Assembly (NCBI GenBank): GCA_946408865.1
Contig: CAMJTZ010000005.1
Span: forward strand, 1-30,484
Length of the DNA: 30,484 bases
Direction: 5' to 3'
Origin: an uncultured Clostridia bacterium
Lineage (GTDB): Bacteria; Bacillota_A; Clostridia; Christensenellales; Aristaeellaceae
A program made the position numbers and the translations under genes. This document shows, in pieces, positions 14,418 to 23,617 of the stretch. The notes under the pieces are model-generated. The model worked only from the letters and a program-made list of their open reading frames with translations. It was not told the origin of the DNA and did no database searches. Within the stretch, counting starts at the first letter, position 1. The number at the start of each line of letters is the position of its first letter.

Positions 14418-15818
14418 TTAAATCACTATGAACTGGGCCAGCAGGGAAAGCATCAGGCTGGCCAGCAGCAGGATGACCGCGCCGCCCAGGCGGGAGGAGA
14501 TCTGCGCGAAGGGCATCAGCTCCATACGGTCGGCAGCGGACAGCACCGCCACATCGCCGGTGCCGCCCATGTTGGACATGCACAGGCCTGCGGTGATACC
14601 GGATTCGAAGGGATAGAAGCCCACCAGTTTACCGATGAGCGCCGCGCCGACGAAGGCGCCGATGCAGGTAGCCGCGCACAGGACCAGGTAGGTGACGCTG
14701 AAGGACGCAATCACCGTGGAGATTTCCAGGTAACAGATACCGATACCGACCAGCAGCATATTTGTCAGGTTCTTCATAATGAACTGGAACCACTGGTAGC
14801 AGGCGATCTCGATCCGCTCGGGGATGATGTTGGTGATCTTGCAGATGGCGACGGTGATGATCATCCAGGCGTAGGCGTGGATCGTGACCCCGGTGCCGAG
14901 GGCCTTCCAGGCACCGGCGAGGATGAAGCCCCAGGCGAAGAACGCGCCGGAGGTCAGCAGACCGATGCCAAGATTTGTCAGGGAGATGTTGTCCCGTTTG
15001 GCCTGGACTTCAGGGCTGATCTCAAGCTCCTTGGGATCGATGGAGCCGGCCTGCATCAGGGCGCCTTTACCGTTCAGCTTGCCTTTCATGATTTTGACCA
15101 GGATGCCGGCCAGCACGATGGAAACCGCGTTGCCGATGGCCACAGCGGGCGTCATGACGGACAGCGCTTCCGCGGCAGACATGGAGCTGCTTGTTTCAAA
15201 GATCTTGGAAAGCGGGGTTGCGCCGGCACCCATGCCGCCGCCCATGATCGGCAGGGCGATCAGCAGGAGAGCATTTATCACCGGGTAGCCCATCAGGGCG
15301 GCGATGCCCATGCACAGGCCGAAAGCGAGGATCAGGCCACCGAAGATGGCGGGGAAATAGCGGGCCGCAGCCTTCACCAGCAGCTTCCGGTTCATGCCCA
15401 GGATGGAGCCGGTGATCAGCGCGGCGATGTACCAGTCAAGGAACGCGCCGTCGCCTTTGAAGAACTTTGTGATGCCGCCGACCAGGTCCAGGTTGCCCAG
15501 AGGCAGGGACATGTTGTAGACGGTGGCGCCGTCCACGGTCTTGGCGGAAGGCAGGATGCCGAAGTAGACCAGCAGGGCGGAACCAAAGATACATACGATG
15601 GCACCGCCGCCCAGGTAGCTTTTGATGATCGGGGTGTGGTCACCGATCCAGCCCAGGATCGTACCGAGCACGATCATGAACAGGAAGCAGCCAGTCATGT
15701 TCACAGGCAGCACACCCAGGTAGGTGGCCAGGATTGTCACCCCGGCGATGATCAGGAAAACCGGCAGGGGAAGGTTGAACAACCGGAATGGCTTTTTTTC
15801 CGCTGATTTGGCAGTCAC
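14418..15818 (-). CDS. 2-hydroxycarboxylate transporter (2HCT family; CitS/MaeN type)
   Basis: A 466-residue inner membrane carrier predicted to import malate, citrate or a related 2-hydroxycarboxylate with sodium or protons. Hydrophobic segments cover most of the length. The two family signatures with glycine-rich re-entrant loops are present: PIMGGGMGAGATPLSKI (about 200-216) and CMSNMGGTGDVAVLSAADRM with FAQISSRLGGA near the C terminus, which matches the GGxG motif of each half. GTG at 15818 is chosen since AAAGGAGGAG (15824-15833) lies 5 bases upstream; an ATG frame opens 12 codons further but the site fits the GTG. The malic enzyme gene lies 32 bases upstream in the same orientation, so imported malate would go straight to pyruvate. 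Citrate versus malate is undecided. Confidence 0.9.
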   Translation of the reverse strand: MTAKSAEKKPFRLFNLPLPVFLIIAGVTILATYLGVLPVNMTGCFLFMIVLGTILGWIGDHTPIIKSYLGGGAIVCIFGSALLVYFGILPSAKTVDGATVYNMSLPLGNLDLVGGITKFFKGDGAFLDWYIAALITGSILGMNRKLLVKAAARYFPAIFGGLILAFGLCMGIAALMGYPVINALLLIALPIMGGGMGAGATPLSKIFETSSSMSAAEALSVMTPAVAIGNAVSIVLAGILVKIMKGKLNGKGALMQAGSIDPKELEISPEVQAKRDNISLTNLGIGLLTSGAFFAWGFILAGAWKALGTGVTIHAYAWMIITVAICKITNIIPERIEIACYQWFQFIMKNLTNMLLVGIGICYLEISTVIASFSVTYLVLCAATCIGAFVGAALIGKLVGFYPFESGITAGLCMSNMGGTGDVAVLSAADRMELMPFAQISSRLGGAVILLLASLMLSLLAQFIVI

Positions 15819-15850
15819 AGAAACTCCTCCTTTGGGGGGATCACGGGGGA

Positions 15851-17020
15851 TCAAAGCCTTGCTACGCCGCTGTCGCGGGCAGCTTTCGCGACGGCTGCCG
15901 CCACAGCTGGCCCGATGCGCTTATCAAAAGCCATGGGGAGAATATAGTCGGCTTTCAGTTCTTCGTCCGAAACCAGGCCGGCCAGCGCGTGGGAGGCAGC
16001 CTGCTTCATCTCCTCATTGATATCTTTTGCACGGACGTCCAGCGCGCCGCGGAACAGCCCCGGGAAGCACATTACGTTGTTGATCTGGTTCGGATGGTCG
16101 CTACGGCCTGTGCCGACCACGGCCGCGCCGGCAGCCAGCGCTTCGTCCGGTTCGATCTCCGGGACGGGATTGGCCATGGGGAAGATGATCGGGCCGGGGG
16201 CCATGGAGCGCACCATATCCCGGGATACGATGTGCGGCGCGCTGACGCCGATGAACACATCCGCGCCTTTCATCGCGTCCGCCAGCTTGCCGAAGAATTT
16301 CTCCGGGTTCGTGATGCGGGCCATCTCTTTCTGAGCGGGGTTCATCTGTTCACCTTCGCAGAGGATACCGAAGCGGTCCACCATCTTCAGGTGCTTCACG
16401 CCAAGGTTCAGCAGATGCTTGCCGATGGCGATGCCGGCGCTCCCGGCGCCGTTGATGACGCATTTCGCTTCGCCGATATCTTTTTTGACCACTTTCAGGG
16501 CATTGAGCAGGGCAGCGCCAACGACCACGGCGGTACCGTGCTGATCGTCATGGAAAATCGGGATATCACAGATCTCCTTCAGCTTCCGCTCGATTTCGAA
16601 GCAGCGGGGAGCGGCGATATCCTCCAGGTTGATGCCGCCGAAGGAACCGGAGATCAGGTAGACTGTGCGGACGATTTCATCCACATCCTTGCTGCGGATG
16701 CAGATCGGGAACGCGTCCACATCGCCGAAAGCCTTGAAAAGGGCGCATTTGCCCTCCATCACCGGCATGCCGGCTTCCGGCCCGATATCCCCGAGGCCGA
16801 GGACCGCTGTACCGTCGGTGATGACAGCGACAAGGTTGCTCCGCCGGGTCAGGGTGAAGGATTTTTCATAATCCTTCTGGATCTCCAGGCAGGGCTGAGC
16901 CACACCGGGGGTGTAGGCCAGGGAAAGGTCGTCCTTGGTTTTTACGGGGACGCGGGAAACAATCTCGATTTTCCCTTTCCATTCGCCGTGCAGGCGCAGG
17001 GATTCCTCAGCATAATTCAA
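15851..17020 (-). CDS. Malic enzyme (NAD(P)-dependent, decarboxylating)
   Basis: A 389-residue short-type malic enzyme converting malate to pyruvate and CO2 with NAD(P)+. Catalytic landmarks: Tyr36 in LAYTPGVA, Lys91 in EGKCALFKAF, and ITDGTAVLGLGDIGPEAGMPV between them. The cofactor fold has INGAGSAGIAIG (about 189-200) followed by KMVDRFG, where an acidic residue after the second strand favours NAD; the cofactor call is therefore inference. Metal ligands include FHDDQHGTA at about 157-164. The start is TTG at 17020: AAAGGAGGG lies 7 bases upstream, and residues further upstream do not match the family, whose members begin MNYAEEAL-like. Its promoter lies in the short gap behind the MATE gene. 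The transporter gene follows after 32 bases. Confidence 0.93.
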   Translation of the reverse strand: MNYAEESLRLHGEWKGKIEIVSRVPVKTKDDLSLAYTPGVAQPCLEIQKDYEKSFTLTRRSNLVAVITDGTAVLGLGDIGPEAGMPVMEGKCALFKAFGDVDAFPICIRSKDVDEIVRTVYLISGSFGGINLEDIAAPRCFEIERKLKEICDIPIFHDDQHGTAVVVGAALLNALKVVKKDIGEAKCVINGAGSAGIAIGKHLLNLGVKHLKMVDRFGILCEGEQMNPAQKEMARITNPEKFFGKLADAMKGADVFIGVSAPHIVSRDMVRSMAPGPIIFPMANPVPEIEPDEALAAGAAVVGTGRSDHPNQINNVMCFPGLFRGALDVRAKDINEEMKQAASHALAGLVSDEELKADYILPMAFDKRIGPAVAAAVAKAARDSGVARL

Positions 17021-17059
17021 TGAAGGGCCCTCCTTTATATGAAATTCTATCTGGAATTT

Positions 17060-17089
17060 ATTATATAACGGAATGCCGTAAAAAAACAA
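17060..17089 (-). promoter_or_regulatory. Promoter of the malic enzyme-transporter operon with internal dyad
   Basis: Read on the minus strand, TTGTTT (17084-17089) and TATAAT (17060-17065) are 18 bases apart. Inside the spacer, ACGG and CCGT flank AATG (17068-17079) as a short dyad, a possible operator. The -35 box lies in a T-rich run right after the MATE gene end. Confidence 0.6.
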
Positions 17090-17101
17090 GACCGGAAAGG
17101 C

Positions 17102-18502
17102 TTATTCCTGATCCGGCTCCGGATCGTTGACCACATTCCGGACCCAGAAGCCGGAACGGATCATCAGCAGGCCGATGACCACCTTCACGATATCAATAAA
17201 CATCACGCAGAAATAGATGTTCACGATGGGCCAGTCCGTATACCGGGTGAGCAGGAAGGCCAGCAGCACCGTGACGGCCCAGGTATAGACCGCGTCAAAG
17301 AAGAAGGTGATGACCGTGCGCCCGCCGGAGCGGATCGTGAAATACGCCACATGCGCGAAGGAATGGATCGGCAGGGTCAGGCCGACAATGACCAGCAGCT
17401 GGCGGGTCAGGTCCTGCACTTCGGCGCTGACGTTATACAGCCGCGGGATCAGCGGGGAGGCCAGGATCAGGAGACCGCCGATCACGATATGGATCACTTC
17501 CGTAAGGAAGATCAGCTTGCGGTCCACATCCCGGGCTTCCTCCATCTGCCCGGCGCCGAGGCGCTGGCCGACCATGATGGAAACCGCGCTGCCCATGGCA
17601 AACATGATGACGCAGAAGAGGTTGAAGGCGGTGCCGTTGATATTCAGGGCGGCGACGGCATTCAGCCCGCGGGAGGAGTAGAACTGATTGATAAAGGTCA
17701 TGCCGAGGGACCAGAGGATCTCATTGACGAGCAGGGGCGCCGCGGTGCGCGTGATGCGCAGGACCAGCTTTCCGGGCACATAGAGGCTCCGGTAGGCGCC
17801 GGCGAAGAAGACATAGCGCCCGGTATGGCGGTGCGCGTGGACGACCACGATCAGCAGCTCCACATAACGGGAGACGACGGTCGCGATGGCGGCGCCCTCC
17901 ACGCCCATGGCCGGGGCGCTGAGATTGCCGAAAATCAGCACCCAGTTGCCGAACAGGTTGGTCAGGATCGCGCAGATTCCGGCGAACATCGGGGCGCGGG
18001 TTTCCCCGGACTCGCGGAGGGTGCCGGCGTAGACCTGCACCAGCGCGAAGGGCGGAAGACCCCAGAGCATGATATTCAGATAATTGCAGCCGCTGCGCAG
18101 GGTGAGCGCAAGATCGCCGCCGTTGCTTTCGCCCCGGAGGAAGGAATCAATAAAGCCCCGGCCGAAAAGCAGATAGACCAGGATGGCGGCGGCGCTGCAC
18201 AGCACACCGAAATACAGCTTATACCGGAAGGTCCAGCGCATGCCGTCCATATCGCCCTTGCCGTAAAACTGGGCGCCGAAAATGCTGGCGCCGCTCATGC
18301 CGCCGAAAATGGCCAGGTTGTAAACGAGCATGACCTGATTGGCGATGGAGGCGGCGGAAATCGCTTCCGTGCCGAGACTGCCGACCATCACATTATCCAG
18401 CAGGGAAACGAAAGACGTGATGAACTGCTGGATGATGATCGGGATCAGGAGCGTCAGGACACTTTTATAGAAGGCTTTGGTACCGATAAACCGCTTCAGC
18501 AT
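17102..18502 (-). CDS. MATE family multidrug/toxic compound efflux transporter
   Basis: A 466-residue inner membrane exporter of the MATE family (about 12 membrane helices), using Na+ or H+ to drive out cationic drugs or metabolites. The N-terminal signature is LTLLIPIIIQQFITSFVSLLDNVMVGSLGTEAISAASIANQ; GASIFGAQFYGKGD follows in the first lobe and VSIMVGQRLGAGQMEEA in the second, the usual internal-repeat positions of MATE proteins. The start is uncertain: ATG at 18502 is listed, 12 bases after a GAGG; a TTG at 18508 has better spacing and a TTG at 18520 opens the frame, so the N terminus may be 2-6 residues longer. Its promoter is TTGACA-16-TACAAT upstream. Substrate unknown. Confidence 0.9.
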   Translation of the reverse strand: MLKRFIGTKAFYKSVLTLLIPIIIQQFITSFVSLLDNVMVGSLGTEAISAASIANQVMLVYNLAIFGGMSGASIFGAQFYGKGDMDGMRWTFRYKLYFGVLCSAAAILVYLLFGRGFIDSFLRGESNGGDLALTLRSGCNYLNIMLWGLPPFALVQVYAGTLRESGETRAPMFAGICAILTNLFGNWVLIFGNLSAPAMGVEGAAIATVVSRYVELLIVVVHAHRHTGRYVFFAGAYRSLYVPGKLVLRITRTAAPLLVNEILWSLGMTFINQFYSSRGLNAVAALNINGTAFNLFCVIMFAMGSAVSIMVGQRLGAGQMEEARDVDRKLIFLTEVIHIVIGGLLILASPLIPRLYNVSAEVQDLTRQLLVIVGLTLPIHSFAHVAYFTIRSGGRTVITFFFDAVYTWAVTVLLAFLLTRYTDWPIVNIYFCVMFIDIVKVVIGLLMIRSGFWVRNVVNDPEPDQE

Positions 18503-18545
18503 AGACAAAAGAAACCTCAATCTCCCGGAAATTCATACACAGGGA

Positions 18546-18575
18546 ACATTGTACAGCGACGGGAGACAATGTCAA
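18546..18575 (-). promoter_or_regulatory. MATE promoter overlapping an inverted repeat
   Basis: On the minus strand, TTGACA (18570-18575) and TACAAT (18548-18553) are 16 bases apart. ACATTGT (18546-18552) and ACAATGT (18566-18572) are perfect inverted arms that overlap the -10 and the -35, so a repressor could sit here. The smc promoter lies about 50 bases away on the other strand. Confidence 0.55.
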
Positions 18576-18621
18576 GCCATGTATTTTTGATGTTGTCAGG
18601 CTTTTGCGGGGAGGGTATTCA

Positions 18622-18630
18622 TGATATAAT
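18622..18630 (+). promoter_or_regulatory. Extended -10 promoter for smc
   Basis: TGATATAAT (18622-18630) is a consensus extended -10 element, 41 bases before the smc start. The -35 region is poor (TTTTGC at 18602-18607), which fits extended -10 promoters. Confidence 0.55.
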
Positions 18631-18671
18631 AAACCGTTCGTGCATACGGCACGGAACGGTCTGGAGGAACT

Positions 18672-21600
18672 ATGCGATTAAAGAAGCTGGAGCTGTACGG
18701 ATTCAAGTCTTTTGCCCAGCGGACGGAGATCGTCTTCAACGAAGGCATTACGGCGATCGTCGGTCCCAATGGCTCCGGAAAAAGCAATATCGGCGACGCG
18801 GTGCGCTGGGTTCTGGGCGAGCAAAGCGCCAAGACCCTGCGCGGCGCCAGCATGCAGGACGTGATTTTCAGCGGAACGCAGACGCGCAAGCCGCTGAGCT
18901 ACTGCGAGGTATCCCTCGTTTTCGACAACGAGGATCATACGCTGCCGCTGGAATACTCCGAGATTATGGTGACCCGCCGGGTATACCGCAGCGGGGAGAG
19001 CGAATATTTTCTGAACCGCTCCTCCTGCCGCCTGAAGGACGTGATCGACCTTTTCCGGGATACCGGTATCGGGCGGGAAGGCTATTCCATCATCGGGCAG
19101 GGCCGGATTGACGAGATCCTTTCCCGCAAGGGCGAGGACCGGCGCCTGGTTTTCGAGGAAGCGGCGGGCATCGTCAAATTCAAGGCCCGGAAGGAAGAGG
19201 CGGACCGGAAGCTGACCCGGACGCTGGAGAACATCACCCGGATCGACGATATTCTCGACGAGCTGAAGCGCCAGCTTTCCCCGCTGGAGGAGCAGTCGAA
19301 GAACGCGCGGGAATACATGACCCTGGCGGCGGAGCTGAAGGAACTGGACATGAACCTGTTTCTGGTCCGGTCGGACAAAATGGAGGCGAAACTCCGGGAT
19401 TACGACCAGGACCTGCAGGGCCTGAAGGCCGTGCTGGAGCAGACGGAGATCGCGCTGCAGGAAAAGGCGCAGGAGCGCGACCGGAAGCAGGCGGAGATTG
19501 CCGAGCTCGACGGAAAAATATCAGAAGCGCACGCGGCGATGCTGGCCGGCATGGAAGCGGTTCACGCCGCGGGCGATGCGCTGCACGCCGCGGAGGAGCG
19601 GAAACGCAGCCGGCAGGAAAACCGGAAGCGCATCGAGGAAGAACTGCGGCAGAACGAAGAGCGCCTTGCGGAGCTCGGGCGGATGGCCGCGGAGAGCGGC
19701 AGCGGAACGGAAACGCGTTCCGGCGTGCTGCAGCAGCAGACGGAAGCGCTGGAGAAGGCGAAGCAGGCGGAGGAAGAAGCCCGCAGGACGCAGAACGAGC
19801 GGGAGGAAAAGCTGGAAGCGCAGAAGACGGCCATGATGGACGCCATCAACCGGCGGACCGCCGCCCTGAACGACCAGACGCGCCTGAAGACCATGCTGAC
19901 CACGATGGAGGAGCGGCTGCAGGAGGTTACGGAGACCTGCGAGGCCATGAAGTGCGCCGGGGTCGACCTGGACGACACGGTAAAGGAAGCGCGGGAACGG
20001 CTGCAGACGGAACAGGAGAAGCAGAAACGCCTGGCGAAGGACGTGCAGGAAGTGCGCGCGCAGCTGGAGGAGGCGGACGCCTCCGTGATCCGCGCGCGGA
20101 AGGATTACGACGAAAAACTGGCAGAGATGCGGGATATGGAATCCCGGCAGAAGCTGCTGGACGAAATGTCCCGGGAGATGGAAGGATACGCGAACTCTGT
20201 GCGGTCCGTCGTCCGCTTTGCGCAGGAAGAGGGCATGGAGAAGGTCTACGGCCCGCTGAACCGGCTGCTGGAGGTTCCCCGGGAATATGAAACCGCGATG
20301 GACATGGTGCTGGGCAACGCGCAGCAGAACGTTGTCACGGAGGACGAGGAAACCGCCAAGACCCTGATCGAGTTCCTCCGGAGCAACCGGCTGGGCCGGG
20401 CAACGTTCCTGCCGGTTACGACGATACGGCCCCGGGTGCTGACGGAGAAGGAACGCGAAGTGCTGACGATGCCCGGATGCCTGGGCGTGGCCTCGGAACT
20501 GGTTACCTGCGACGCGCACTACCGCGGCGTGGTTGAAAACCTGCTCGGGCGCACGGTTGTGGCAGACAGCCTGACCCACGGCATCGCGATCATGCGGAAA
20601 GGCGGACACGAATTCCGCCTGGTTACGCTGCAGGGCGACGTGATTCATTCCGGCGGATCGATGACGGGCGGATCGGTATCCTCCCGGAGCATGAACCTGT
20701 TTTCACGGGAGCGCGAACTGAAGGAACTGACCGGAGCACTGAACAAGGGACAGGACGAGCTGGAACGGCTGCTCCGGTGCATGCGGGACGGGCAGGCGGA
20801 AAAGGACAGCCTGAAGAACCGCTCCGCGGAAGCGCTGGAGGAGCTGCACCAGCAGGAAATTGCCGTGGCGCGCGAGACCGAGCGTCTGCAGAGCGCCGGG
20901 GAAGAACAGCGGGCACACCAGCTGCGCGTCGGTGAGACGGAAGCAGCCCGGGAACAGCTGATGGAATCCATCCTGCAGATCCGGGAGCAGCTGTCCATGG
21001 CAGACGACCAGACGGAAAAGACCGAGGAAACCCGCGGCGAGATGGAAAAGGAAGCGGCCGCGCTCCAGCAGAGCGCCGCGGAAGCCCGGCAGAACGCCGA
21101 GGAGACGGCGGCGGAAACCATGCGCCTGACGCTGGCGGTGAACGACCTGCGGCATGAGCTGGAAATTCTGCAGCGGGACAAGGCGCGCCTCGAGCAGGAG
21201 CAGGAGAAGATCGCCCGCGAACAGGAGCAGCGCAGGGCTGCCCTGGCGGCGCTCAGCGCGCAGGATGAGGCGGAAAGCGGCGAGGAAGCGGCACTGCGCA
21301 GGGCTGTGGACGAAGCAACTGCCGAACAGGCAGGGCGCGAGCGGATTACCGCCGAGCTCGAAGAGACGCGCACGGCCCGGCAGAATCTGCTGCGGGAGCT
21401 GCTGGCGGAGATGGAGGGACTGCACCAGTCCGCCAGCCGCGACAGCGACAAGGCCCACCGCCTCGAGCTGGCCCGGTCGCGGACGGAAGGCGACCTGAAG
21501 GCCATGCAGGACCGGATCTGGAACACATACGAGGTAACCTACGCAGGCGCGGAGGAATTCCGCCGGCCGGAGGGCATCAACGTGACGGAGGCCGACCGGC

Positions 21601-22238
21601 AGGCCGCGCAGCTGTCCGCGGAGATCCGGGCGCTGGGCCCGGTGAACGTGCACGCGGTCGAGGAATACGCCTCGACCAAGGCGCGGTACGACGAGATGTA
21701 CGTGCAGCGGGAAGACCTGGAGAAGGCCGAGAAGGACCTGCGGGACCTGATTGCCCGGCTGCTGGAACAGATGAAGGAAACCTTTGTGGAGCGCTTCGCG
21801 CTGCTGCAGGGATTTTTTACGGAAACCTTTGAACGGCTGTTCGGCGGCGGACACGCGGAGCTGCAGCTGACAGATCCGAGCGATCCGCTGAACTGCGGCA
21901 TCGAGGTCAACGCGCAGCCGCCGGGAAAGAAGCTCCAGCTGCTGTCGCTGCTGTCCGGCGGCGAGAAAGCGCTGACCGCGATCGCGATCCTGTTTGCCAC
22001 ACTGAAACTGAAGCCGACACCGTTCTGCATTCTGGACGAAATTGAGGCGGCGCTGGACGACGCGAACATCGGGTATTTCGCGGACTACCTGGCGGAGTAT
22101 TCCCGGTCCACGCAGTTCGTGGTCATCACCCACCGGAAGGGAACCATGGAGCGCGCCAACGGACTGTACGGCGTCGCGATGGAGGAACAGGGCGTCAGCC
22201 GGATGGTCTCCGTATCCCTGCAGGATTACCGCGAATAA
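18672..22238 (+). CDS. smc: Chromosome segregation protein SMC
   Basis: A full-length, 1188-residue SMC ATPase; with ScpA and ScpB (not in the window) it organises and segregates the chromosome by loop extrusion. The N-terminal head has the Walker A GPNGSGKSN at about 31-39 and the sequence VRWVLGEQSAKTLRG after it. Two long coiled-coil arms (about 170-500 and 680-1000) enclose a hinge at about 515-675, which contains GGSMTGGS near 655-662. The C-terminal head has the signature LSGGEKALTAIAIL at 1094-1107 and the Walker B ILDEIEAALDD with Asp1122 and Glu1123. An ATG start with GGAGG close upstream is standard. Two further genes follow in the same orientation, 34 bases on and then 16, so smc probably heads an operon, though those genes have unrelated roles. 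Confidence 0.97.
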   Translation: MRLKKLELYGFKSFAQRTEIVFNEGITAIVGPNGSGKSNIGDAVRWVLGEQSAKTLRGASMQDVIFSGTQTRKPLSYCEVSLVFDNEDHTLPLEYSEIMVTRRVYRSGESEYFLNRSSCRLKDVIDLFRDTGIGREGYSIIGQGRIDEILSRKGEDRRLVFEEAAGIVKFKARKEEADRKLTRTLENITRIDDILDELKRQLSPLEEQSKNAREYMTLAAELKELDMNLFLVRSDKMEAKLRDYDQDLQGLKAVLEQTEIALQEKAQERDRKQAEIAELDGKISEAHAAMLAGMEAVHAAGDALHAAEERKRSRQENRKRIEEELRQNEERLAELGRMAAESGSGTETRSGVLQQQTEALEKAKQAEEEARRTQNEREEKLEAQKTAMMDAINRRTAALNDQTRLKTMLTTMEERLQEVTETCEAMKCAGVDLDDTVKEARERLQTEQEKQKRLAKDVQEVRAQLEEADASVIRARKDYDEKLAEMRDMESRQKLLDEMSREMEGYANSVRSVVRFAQEEGMEKVYGPLNRLLEVPREYETAMDMVLGNAQQNVVTEDEETAKTLIEFLRSNRLGRATFLPVTTIRPRVLTEKEREVLTMPGCLGVASELVTCDAHYRGVVENLLGRTVVADSLTHGIAIMRKGGHEFRLVTLQGDVIHSGGSMTGGSVSSRSMNLFSRERELKELTGALNKGQDELERLLRCMRDGQAEKDSLKNRSAEALEELHQQEIAVARETERLQSAGEEQRAHQLRVGETEAAREQLMESILQIREQLSMADDQTEKTEETRGEMEKEAAALQQSAAEARQNAEETAAETMRLTLAVNDLRHELEILQRDKARLEQEQEKIAREQEQRRAALAALSAQDEAESGEEAALRRAVDEATAEQAGRERITAELEETRTARQNLLRELLAEMEGLHQSASRDSDKAHRLELARSRTEGDLKAMQDRIWNTYEVTYAGAEEFRRPEGINVTEADRQAAQLSAEIRALGPVNVHAVEEYASTKARYDEMYVQREDLEKAEKDLRDLIARLLEQMKETFVERFALLQGFFTETFERLFGGGHAELQLTDPSDPLNCGIEVNAQPPGKKLQLLSLLSGGEKALTAIAILFATLKLKPTPFCILDEIEAALDDANIGYFADYLAEYSRSTQFVVITHRKGTMERANGLYGVAMEEQGVSRMVSVSLQDYRE

Positions 22239-22272
22239 CGAAGCGGGCCCGGAAACACAGGAGGGGAAAGAA

Positions 22273-23601
22273 ATGACGAAGAGATGGACAGCGCTGCTGA
22301 CTGCGCTTGTGCTGCTGTGCGCGGCGGCCGGAGCCCGGGCGGAATCCACCGGAGTGCCGGACCTGTACGACCTGTACGAGGTGAAGGACAGCGGAAAAAC
22401 CTGGATCTGCTCCGTGGTTCCTGTCGCGGACGGGGTGACGGTGGCATCGGCTGCCGGACTGCCGGACAATCCGGAAAAACTGGAGCTGTGGGACGGAAGC
22501 GAACTCCGCGAGGTTACCATGATGTTGAAAACCGCGCAGGGTATGGTGGCGGTGCTCCTGCACGAGCCGGATGAGAAGGAACCGGGGATTCCGTCATTCC
22601 CCGCGCTGGAGGCGGCGCGGAGGGTGCAGGCGGACGAGCTGCTGGTCCGCTCCGGCGACTGGATGCAGTCCCGGATCAACCGGGCGGTATACGACCTGTC
22701 CTTTACAAAGTGGAAGAACCGGGAAGCCATGCTGCTGACCCTGAGCGGGGACACGGCGCCCGGATCCCCGGTGATCACCTGGGACGGAAAGCTGGCCGGC
22801 CTGATCATTTCCAAATACGCGGAGGGGCAAAACCGCTATCTCGCACTGACGGTACCGGAAATCACCGCCTGCCTGCAGGAGGCGGATGCGCTGCTGAACG
22901 GCCCGGGGACGGACGAAGCGCCCGAAGGATACCGCGTGACACTCAAAGGGAATGTGGCCACGTTTGACTGGACGGACATGCAGCTGCCGGAGACCGGGGA
23001 CGGACAGAAGCTGTATCACATTGTGGCGGACATGGCATCCAGCTACCTGACGTACACGGAGATTGAATACAACCAGAAGACGATGAGCATCCAGCTGACG
23101 CCCGGAAGGACCTATGTATCCGGACTGGCCGCGTTTTCGAACGCGCCGGACAGCCTGCCGGACCGGTACGCGGTGACAACGCTGCCGGAGGCGGAACCGA
23201 TCACGGAACATTCCTTCCGCCAGGAGGTTTTCGCGATCGCCGAGCTGCCGGAAGGCTATACCGACGGCACGATGCCGGTGCCGGTTACCGAAGTGACGGA
23301 GGAGCTGCTCCGCAGCGACCGCTGCTGCATCTATTCCGTATCCTCCTACCAGGTTATCCGGGAGATTTCGGGACTTCCGCTGCTGATTGCCATGACGGCT
23401 CCGGACGGGAACAACTACCGGTACGACAGCACCTGGTTCTACATGCCGGAATACAACGAGAAGGACGAGTGGTACGTTACGATGCCGGATTCCGGGCTGC
23501 TGAACATGATGGACGGAAGCTTCCCGGCCGGGACCTACGAAGTATGCATGTACATTGACGGAAAGCAGGCAGCCAGTTTCAGCTTTACACTGAAAAAATA
23601 A
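22273..23601 (+). CDS. Secreted HtrA-like pseudoprotease candidate, unknown function
   Basis: A 442-residue exported protein, not assignable to a named family with confidence. Residues 1-23 are a signal peptide (basic MTKRW start, hydrophobic core, ARA cleavage site). Residues about 40-200 resemble a trypsin/HtrA fold: a stretch VADGVTVASAAGLPDNPEKL, matching in spacing the 'VTNNHVV' His region of HtrA proteins but with no His; a VAVLLHEP strand in the place of 'DLAVLKI' with no Asp; and GDTAPGSPVITWDGKLAGLI in the place of 'GNSGGPVF' with no clear active Ser. The remainder (about 220-442) has a Cys pair (Cys-Cys near 355) and beta-rich sequence like a Fn3/Ig-type fold. It may bind rather than cut. 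ATG at 22273 follows AGGAGGGG. It is 34 bases after smc and 16 before the lysA-like gene. Confidence 0.55.
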   Translation: MTKRWTALLTALVLLCAAAGARAESTGVPDLYDLYEVKDSGKTWICSVVPVADGVTVASAAGLPDNPEKLELWDGSELREVTMMLKTAQGMVAVLLHEPDEKEPGIPSFPALEAARRVQADELLVRSGDWMQSRINRAVYDLSFTKWKNREAMLLTLSGDTAPGSPVITWDGKLAGLIISKYAEGQNRYLALTVPEITACLQEADALLNGPGTDEAPEGYRVTLKGNVATFDWTDMQLPETGDGQKLYHIVADMASSYLTYTEIEYNQKTMSIQLTPGRTYVSGLAAFSNAPDSLPDRYAVTTLPEAEPITEHSFRQEVFAIAELPEGYTDGTMPVPVTEVTEELLRSDRCCIYSVSSYQVIREISGLPLLIAMTAPDGNNYRYDSTWFYMPEYNEKDEWYVTMPDSGLLNMMDGSFPAGTYEVCMYIDGKQAASFSFTLKK

Positions 23602-23617
23602 AAGGAGGCAGCGAAAA

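Noticed and set aside
20703..22814. A 703-codon open frame on the minus strand, opposite smc and the next gene
   Set aside because: It is a GC-rich shadow frame with no recognisable protein family, whereas the plus strand encodes full-length SMC with all motifs.
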